This document shows, piece by piece, positions 59,305 to 64,000 of a DNA stretch of 64,000 nt (positions within the stretch are counted from its first letter, which is position 1; each line of letters starts with the position of its first letter). The DNA comes from Chlorobium sp. (GTDB lineage: Bacteria; Bacteroidota; Chlorobiia; Chlorobiales; Chlorobiaceae), in contig JANQHB010000024.1 in assembly GCA_028277225.1 (NCBI GenBank), forward strand, positions 22,524 to 86,523, given 5' to 3'. Below the pieces are notes generated by a model that saw only the letters and a list, made by a program, of their open reading frames with translations, was not told where the DNA came from and did not search any database. The translations under genes were made by a program, and so were the position numbers.

Positions 59305-60570
59305 ATGACGCCGGTTCCGGGACCCACCCAGATTATCAAAGAAGACAACGTCACCCACAGTTTTTGTGGACTTGCCAGTGTAGGGTGGCTGTATCAGAAA
59401 ATCAGGGACAGTTTTTTTCTGATCCTGGGTACGCATACCTGCGCACATTTTCTGCAGAACGCGCTTGGCATGATGATCTTTGCAAAACCGCGTTTCGGTA
59501 TTGCCCTGATCGAGGAAGGTGACCTCTCGCGCGAGGATCCAAGCCTTGAGGACATGATCGAAGAGATCAGGCGGGATCACCACCCCTCTGTGATCTTTCT
59601 GCTCTCTTCCTGCACACCTGAAGTCATGAAAGTTGATTTCAAAGGCCTTGCCCGTTCACTTTCGACACCGGAAATGCCGGTGCTCTTCGTACCGGCCAGC
59701 GGACTTGTCTACAACTTCACGCAGGCCGAGGATTCGGTGCTGCTTTCGATGCTTCCTTTTTGCCCTGAGGCACCTGCAGGAGAAAAAAGTGTCGTTTTTG
59801 TCGGTTCGGTCAATGATTCAATTGCCGATGATCTTCGTTCGGAGGCTGAAGAACTCGGTATCAAAGTTGGCGGTTTCCTCCCTGAAAACCGTTTTGACCG
59901 TTTGCCGGCAATAGGTCCTGATACTGTCCTTGCGCCGATACAACCTTATCTTTCAAGGACTGTTGCCCGGCTTAACCGGGGAAGGGGTTCGAGGGTACTT
60001 CACTCGCTGTTTCCATTCGGTCCAAGGGGAACAAGGATTTTCTGGGAAGATCTTGCCGCTATGTTCGATATCACGGTTGATCTGAGAGAACGGGAGGAAG
60101 CAGCCTGGGAGAGAATCTCGGAGCAGGTCGATATATTGAAAGGTAAGCGTGTTTTCCTGACGGCTGACACCATGATGGAGCTTCCCCTGGCCCGTTTTCT
60201 GAAAAATGCCGGTGCGGAAATTATGGAATGCAGCAGTGCATATATCAACAAGAAGTTTCACGCGCGTGAGCTTGAAGCGCTCGATGGTGTCAGGGTCATC
60301 GAACAGCCGAATTTCCATCGGCAGCTTCAGGATATCAAGCGGGAAAATCCTGATCTTATCGTTACATCCCTCATGACGGCAAATCCTTTTGTCGGCAATG
60401 GTTTTATCGTCAAATGGAGTATGGAATTCACCCTGATGCCGATCCATAGCTGGTCGGGTGTCTTTACGCTCGCGAACCTGTTCGTTTCGCCGCTGCAGCG
60501 TCGCAGCAAATTGCCGGAATTCGACGAATCGGTCTGGCTGAAAGGAGTGATGCCGAGCGCAGAGGGGTAA
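59305..60570 (+). CDS. bchN: Light-independent protochlorophyllide reductase subunit N
   Basis: With BchB it forms the NifDK-like catalytic component of DPOR, reducing protochlorophyllide ring D in the dark. The 421-residue protein from ATG 59305 (strong AGGAGGAAGG site before it) carries the three Fe-S cluster Cys in FCGLASVGW, HTCAHF and SSCTPEV. The frame is open to 59269. It is followed by bchB and bchL. Confidence 0.97.
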   Translation: MTPVPGPTQIIKEDNVTHSFCGLASVGWLYQKIRDSFFLILGTHTCAHFLQNALGMMIFAKPRFGIALIEEGDLSREDPSLEDMIEEIRRDHHPSVIFLLSSCTPEVMKVDFKGLARSLSTPEMPVLFVPASGLVYNFTQAEDSVLLSMLPFCPEAPAGEKSVVFVGSVNDSIADDLRSEAEELGIKVGGFLPENRFDRLPAIGPDTVLAPIQPYLSRTVARLNRGRGSRVLHSLFPFGPRGTRIFWEDLAAMFDITVDLREREEAAWERISEQVDILKGKRVFLTADTMMELPLARFLKNAGAEIMECSSAYINKKFHARELEALDGVRVIEQPNFHRQLQDIKRENPDLIVTSLMTANPFVGNGFIVKWSMEFTLMPIHSWSGVFTLANLFVSPLQRRSKLPEFDESVWLKGVMPSAEG

Positions 60571-60649
60571 ATTAGGCAACAGTCAAAAGGCAAAAGGCGA
60601 AAGGGAAAATCAAAAGGCAGAAGTCAAAGTATAAAGGGGATCAACAAGC
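60571..60649. repeat. A/G-rich low-complexity spacer before bchB
   Basis: Consists of AAAAGGCAAAAGGCG-like units. A similar run occurs after bchL at 63114-63165. It may be a local slippage product; no coding or structural signal is seen. Confidence 0.5.
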
Positions 60650-62239
60650 ATGCGTCTAGCTTTCTGGCTCTACGAAGGAACCGCACTCTATGGTATAAGC
60701 CGTGTTACCAACAGCATGAAAAACGTCCATACGGTTTATCATGCTCCTCTGGGAGACGATTACATCACAGCAACCTATACCATGCTGGAAAGGACGCCGG
60801 AATTTCCTGCTCTTTCCATCAGTGTAGTCAGAGGCCAGGACCTTGCGAGCGGTGTTTCGCGGCTCCCCAATACGCTTGAACAGGTTGAAGAACACTATCA
60901 CCCCGAAATCATTGTTGTCGCACCAAGCTGCAGTACGGCATTGCTTCAGGAAGATCTCGCCCAGCTTTCGAGACATTCGGGGGTCGATCCTGAAAAGATC
61001 ATCGTGCACGATGTGAATCCTTTCAGGGTCCAGGAACACGAATCTGCCGAAGGCCTGTTCACAAAACTTGTGGAGCAATACGCTCTCGAACAGAGAAGGA
61101 CTGAAAATCCAAGCGTGAATCTGCTCGGTTTTACGTCGCTCGGTTTTCATCTTCGTTCCGACCTTACCAGTCTGCGCAGGATTCTCAAGACACTCGGTGT
61201 CGATGTGAACATTGTCGCCCCCTGGGGGGCGGGTCTCGAAGATCTTCGCAATCTGCCGGCTGCCTGGCTCAACGTGGTGCCCTATCATGAAATGGGTCGG
61301 GGTGCATCGGATGTTCTCGGTGACAAGTTCGACATGCCATCGGTAGAGGGCGCGCCCATCGGCGTGCAGCCAACACTTGCATGGATCAGGGAAATAATCG
61401 GGAAACTCAATGCTATTGCGCAGGAAATGGGGAAGCAGGCAATCGAGATGCCTCCTCTGACAGAATTCTCTCTTGACGGGTTGAGCGCACCGAGCGGTGT
61501 GCCATGGTTTGCCCGCACCGCTGACATGGAGAGTTTCAGCGGCAAGCGTGCCTTTGTGTTCGGCGATGCGACGCATACTGTCGGGATGGTCAGGTTTCTC
61601 AAGGACGAACTCGGAATGCAGATCATCGGTGCAGGCACCTATCTCGAACAACATGCTGACTGGATACGCCGGGAACTCGAAGGCTATCTGCCGGAACCGC
61701 TCATGGTGACAGACAAGTTCCAGGAGGTTTCGAAGAAAATAGAGGACGAAATGCCGGAGCTGGTATGTGGAACGCAGATGGAGCGGCACAGCTGCCGCAA
61801 GCTCGATGTTCCCTGCATGGTTATCTCGACACCGACACATATCGAAAACCATCTTATCGGTTATTATCCGGTATTGGGCTTCGAGGGAGCCGATGTTCTT
61901 GCCGACCGTGTCTATACTTCCTGCAAACTCGGATTGGAAAAACATCTTATCGACTTCTTCGGCGACGCAGGACTGGAGTATGAGGAAAAAGGCCCGGCGG
62001 CGGAGGGTTCGAACGGCCGTGAAACAGCTATAAAGGGCGAAGAAGATATTCCTTCAGGTATTGATGGTTCTGGCGAAGGAATGCCCTGGACAGACGATGC
62101 CGAGACAATGCTCAGGAAAGTTCCATTCTTTGTACGTAAGAAAGTCCGGAAGAATACCGAGAATTTTGCCCGTGAAAACGGAGAGACGACCATATCCGCC
62201 GAAGTGTTTAAAAAAGCCAAGGAAGCCCTGGGAGGGTAA
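60650..62239 (+). CDS. bchB: Light-independent protochlorophyllide reductase subunit B
   Basis: The NifK-like partner of BchN, 529 residues. The N-terminal domain has MRLAFWLYEGTALYGISRVTNSMK and the cluster Cys in VVAPSCSTALLQEDL; the C-terminal PCP_red domain (WTDDAETMLRKVPFFVRKKVRKNTENFARENG) provides residues for substrate capture. A linker of about 40 residues rich in Gly, Glu and Ser precedes it. Full-length and typical of Chlorobi. Confidence 0.97.
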   Translation: MRLAFWLYEGTALYGISRVTNSMKNVHTVYHAPLGDDYITATYTMLERTPEFPALSISVVRGQDLASGVSRLPNTLEQVEEHYHPEIIVVAPSCSTALLQEDLAQLSRHSGVDPEKIIVHDVNPFRVQEHESAEGLFTKLVEQYALEQRRTENPSVNLLGFTSLGFHLRSDLTSLRRILKTLGVDVNIVAPWGAGLEDLRNLPAAWLNVVPYHEMGRGASDVLGDKFDMPSVEGAPIGVQPTLAWIREIIGKLNAIAQEMGKQAIEMPPLTEFSLDGLSAPSGVPWFARTADMESFSGKRAFVFGDATHTVGMVRFLKDELGMQIIGAGTYLEQHADWIRRELEGYLPEPLMVTDKFQEVSKKIEDEMPELVCGTQMERHSCRKLDVPCMVISTPTHIENHLIGYYPVLGFEGADVLADRVYTSCKLGLEKHLIDFFGDAGLEYEEKGPAAEGSNGRETAIKGEEDIPSGIDGSGEGMPWTDDAETMLRKVPFFVRKKVRKNTENFARENGETTISAEVFKKAKEALGG

Positions 62240-62285
62240 GCAACCGGAGTTGCATTGTCAATCATTTAATCGTTGTGATTTCACC

Positions 62286-63113
62286 ATGAGTTTAATACTT
62301 GCAGTCTATGGAAAGGGAGGTATCGGCAAGAGTACAACAACTGCGAATATTTCCGCTGCATTAGCCCTGAAAGGAGCCAAAGTTCTGCAGATCGGTTGTG
62401 ATCCCAAACATGACAGTACGTTTCCCCTCACGGGAACCTTGCAGCAGACTGTTATCGAGGCTCTTGAAGACGTTGATTTTCATCACGAGGAACTGACCGA
62501 GGAGGATATTATCCAGACCGGATTCGGGGGTGTTGATGCGCTCGAGGCGGGAGGACCTCCAGCAGGAAGCGGCTGCGGAGGTTATGTGGTCGGCGAGGCC
62601 GTGAAACTTCTCCAGGAACTGGATGTTTATGAACGTTACGATGTTATTCTGTTCGATGTACTCGGAGACGTCGTGTGCGGAGGATTCAGTGCTCCGTTGA
62701 CCTATGCCGATTACGCAGTGATCATTGCAACCAACGATTTCGACAGTATTTTTGCGGCTAACCGCCTCTGCATGGCGATCGAGCAGAAAAGTACCCGTTA
62801 CAAGGTAGAGCTTGCCGGTATTGTTGCCAATCGGGTTGACTATCAGAAAGGCGGCGGTACGAACATGCTTGAACAGTTCGCCGACAAGGTGGGCACCAAG
62901 CTGCTTGCCAAGGTCCCCTATCATGAACTGATCCGTAAAAGCCGTTTTGCCGGTAAAACCCTCTTCCAGATGGATGAAGGCCCTGACAAGGACGAATGTG
63001 TCAAGCCGTATAACGAGATTGCCGATTTTCTCATGTCCCAGGACCCGACTTCAAGCGTTCCGAAGCCGATCGGCGATCGTGATATCTTCGAGATTGTCGG
63101 GGGGTGGCAGTAG
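62286..63113 (+). CDS. bchL: Light-independent protochlorophyllide reductase, iron-sulfur ATP-binding protein L
   Basis: The NifH-like ATPase that delivers electrons to BchNB. From ATG 62286 the protein has 275 residues: P-loop GKGGIGKST, cluster Cys in GSGCGGYVVGE and DVVCGGFSAPL, and VPYHELIRKSRFAGKTLF at the C-terminal part. The frame is open upstream through the end of bchB, which has no meaning. Confidence 0.98.
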   Translation: MSLILAVYGKGGIGKSTTTANISAALALKGAKVLQIGCDPKHDSTFPLTGTLQQTVIEALEDVDFHHEELTEEDIIQTGFGGVDALEAGGPPAGSGCGGYVVGEAVKLLQELDVYERYDVILFDVLGDVVCGGFSAPLTYADYAVIIATNDFDSIFAANRLCMAIEQKSTRYKVELAGIVANRVDYQKGGGTNMLEQFADKVGTKLLAKVPYHELIRKSRFAGKTLFQMDEGPDKDECVKPYNEIADFLMSQDPTSSVPKPIGDRDIFEIVGGWQ

Positions 63114-63477
63114 GGGAAAAAGGCAAAATTCAAAAGGAAAAGGTCGAAAAGGGAAAAGGCAATATTTGTTAGCAGTCTTCACAGCCAGCACGGCAATGAT
63201 TTGATATAGGGGCGGGCCTGTGTGTGCCCGCCCGTTGTGTTTTCTGGCGGTATGGCTTGACAACTCACAGAGTGGATTTCTTAGATTAAAGGCGGCTTTC
63301 GGGCTGCCTTTTGTGTTTCGAACTTCAGTCTGCTTTCAACGGGTACCACTTGATCGTAACGGCGAGGGTTCTGGTATTGTTGAGAACCGTTCATGATTCA
63401 TATATTAATAAGAACGCATGATATGGTGTTTTTCGTATGAGAAGAGAACAATGTTTAAAGAAAAAGAGGTAATTGAG
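63114..63477. repeat. Intergenic stretch with A/G-rich run and GGGCGGGC palindrome
   Basis: 63114-63165 is an AAAAGG-type low-complexity run like the one before bchB. 63210-63233 holds the perfect palindrome GGGCGGGC / GCCCGCCC with an 8-base spacer. No gene is visible; the promoter of the toxin-antitoxin genes should lie near 63380-63450. Confidence 0.5.
63288..63312 (+). terminator. Possible terminator of the bch operon
   Basis: A 9-bp stem AAAGGCGGC (63288-63296) / GCTGCCTTT (63303-63311), including one G-U pair, with loop TTTCGG and a T-rich tail. It lies about 175 bases after bchL. Confidence 0.45.
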
Positions 63478-63675
63478 ATGAGTAATAAAGAAATTCTTGA
63501 GCGAGCCATGGCACTCAAGCCCGAAGAGCGGTTTATGATTATTGAAGGTTTATTGAAAAGCCTTGACGAACCGGATCAGAAGATTGATGAAATATGGGCT
63601 GAGGAAGCTGAAAAACGGCTGAAAGCATACAGGGAGGGGCGCCTTGAAGGCATTCCTATGGAAGAAATTTTTTAA
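63478..63675 (+). CDS. Addiction-module antitoxin (PF09720-type)
   Basis: A 65-residue acidic protein with the pattern MSNKEILERAMALKPEERF and LLKSLDEPDQKIDEIWAEEAEKRLKAYREG, as in putative addiction-module antitoxins of the Unstab_antitox family. ATG 63478 has an AGAGGT ribosome site seven bases before it; ATG 63451 is in frame. It lies 6 bp before a ParE-like gene. Confidence 0.85.
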   Translation: MSNKEILERAMALKPEERFMIIEGLLKSLDEPDQKIDEIWAEEAEKRLKAYREGRLEGIPMEEIF

Positions 63676-63681
63676 GGGCCG

Positions 63682-63951
63682 ATGACCAAGGTTATTTTTT
63701 CAAAATATGCGAAGCTCGAACTGAACGATGCAACGAATTTCTATGAGATTGAGTTTGAAGGTCTTGGTCAGGTTTTCAAAGAGGAGGTTAATACATCAAT
63801 AAAAAGAATAACACAATACCCTGAAGCATGGTCAACAGAGCGAGGTGATATAATTATTGGATTGATAGGGAAAGATAATTCCATGGTGGAGTTACCAATA
63901 GCAAGAGGCTGTCTCATAAGCACAGCCAGAAAACGCAAAAGGGCTACCTGA
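63682..63951 (+). pseudogene. ParE/RelE-type toxin, probably truncated at the C-terminus
   Basis: The first 53 residues (VIFSKYAKLELNDATNFYEIEFEGLG ... RITQYPEAWSTERGD) match the start of ParE/RelE-type toxins paired with this antitoxin family. The expected C-terminal segment (a RRYLL-FPY-ILY-...-H-HRKPDYW-like pattern) is absent in all three frames; instead the frame runs on through AT-rich sequence and then GAGGCTGTCTCATAAG and a long hairpin. Loss by insertion or deletion is the likely explanation, leaving an inactive toxin. Confidence 0.6.
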
Positions 63952-63971
63952 AAAGGTGGCCCTTTTGCGTT
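63932..63971. repeat. Strong GAAA-loop hairpin, possible IS end
   Basis: Arms AACGCAAAAGGGCTACCT (63932-63949) and AGGTGGCCCTTTTGCGTT (63954-63971) pair over 18 bases (one G-U) with a GAAA loop. It follows GAGGCTGTCTCATAAG, which looks like a transposon terminus. The element, if any, continues beyond the window. Confidence 0.45.
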
Positions 63972-64000
63972 GTGATTGGTATCTTAAGCTATGGAAAATC

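Noticed and set aside
60656..61945. 429-codon open frame opposite bchB
   Set aside because: Antisense to an intact, conserved gene; no recognisable domain and no ribosome site.

Overview
The window looks like chromosomal DNA of a green sulfur bacterium (phylum Chlorobi). The best evidence is the dark-operative protochlorophyllide reductase operon bchN-bchB-bchL at the right end, together with typical Chlorobi-like versions of hemL, rplQ (long acidic tail), rplE (N-terminal extension) and the ribosomal operons. Base composition appears to be near 50% GC. I could not compute it or assign a genus; a Prosthecochloris- or Chlorobium-like organism would fit. Nothing here is plasmid- or phage-like. 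One complete insertion sequence and several dispersed palindromic repeats are present.

Layout. (1) 1-3980, minus strand: the fatty-acid/phospholipid operon DUF177-rpmF-plsX-fabH-fabD-fabG (fabG runs off the left edge). (2) 4168-6320: tRNA-Asn with a terminator, then a short-chain dehydrogenase and an AraC-type regulator. (3) 6659-7726: an NlpE/META lipoprotein. (4) 7727-9656: a leucine-type transcription attenuator (27-codon leader peptide with 8 Leu codons, antiterminator and terminator) followed by a type-2 2-isopropylmalate synthase gene; this is the most interesting regulatory object in the window. (5) 9683-12203: a ZnuABC-type metal importer in translationally overlapping order. (6) 12324-18703: a HAD-type protein, a Na+/Ca2+ exchanger, a small membrane protein, the FluC/CrcB fluoride channel with a DUF190 gene, hemL, recO and an FmdB zinc ribbon. 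(7) 19255-23330: an OstA/LptA-like envelope protein, a degenerate WecB-like epimerase, obgE, an N-acetylglutamate-synthase-like acetyltransferase and an HPr protein. (8) 23451-30883: a surface-polysaccharide cluster (two GT4-type and one GT2 glycosyltransferase, a flippase and a YfhO-like membrane protein).

(9) 30896-32658: an IS1634-family element flanked by an unusually long (52 bp) direct repeat that duplicates a transcription terminator; it sits just upstream of the ribosomal genes. (10) 32757-52880: the str operon (rpsL-rpsG-fusA-tuf) followed by the complete S10-spc-alpha cluster from rpsJ to rplQ, including secY, map, infA, rpmJ and rpoA, with a tRNA-Gly gene inserted between rplN and rplX. 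(11) 52952-59072: rsmG, a mannose-1-phosphate guanylyltransferase-like gene, cysS, engB (with tandem leader hairpins), purA and a thiamine-binding-fold protein. (12) 59305-63113: bchNBL. (13) 63478-63951: a toxin-antitoxin pair whose toxin looks truncated by foreign sequence near the right edge.

Most of the window is housekeeping. Signals beyond routine annotation are the leu attenuator, the long-repeat IS, the TCCCGAC-NN-GTCGGGA repeat family, the tRNA in the spc operon, the engB leader, and two enzymes (WecB-like, ManC-like) with altered catalytic motifs.
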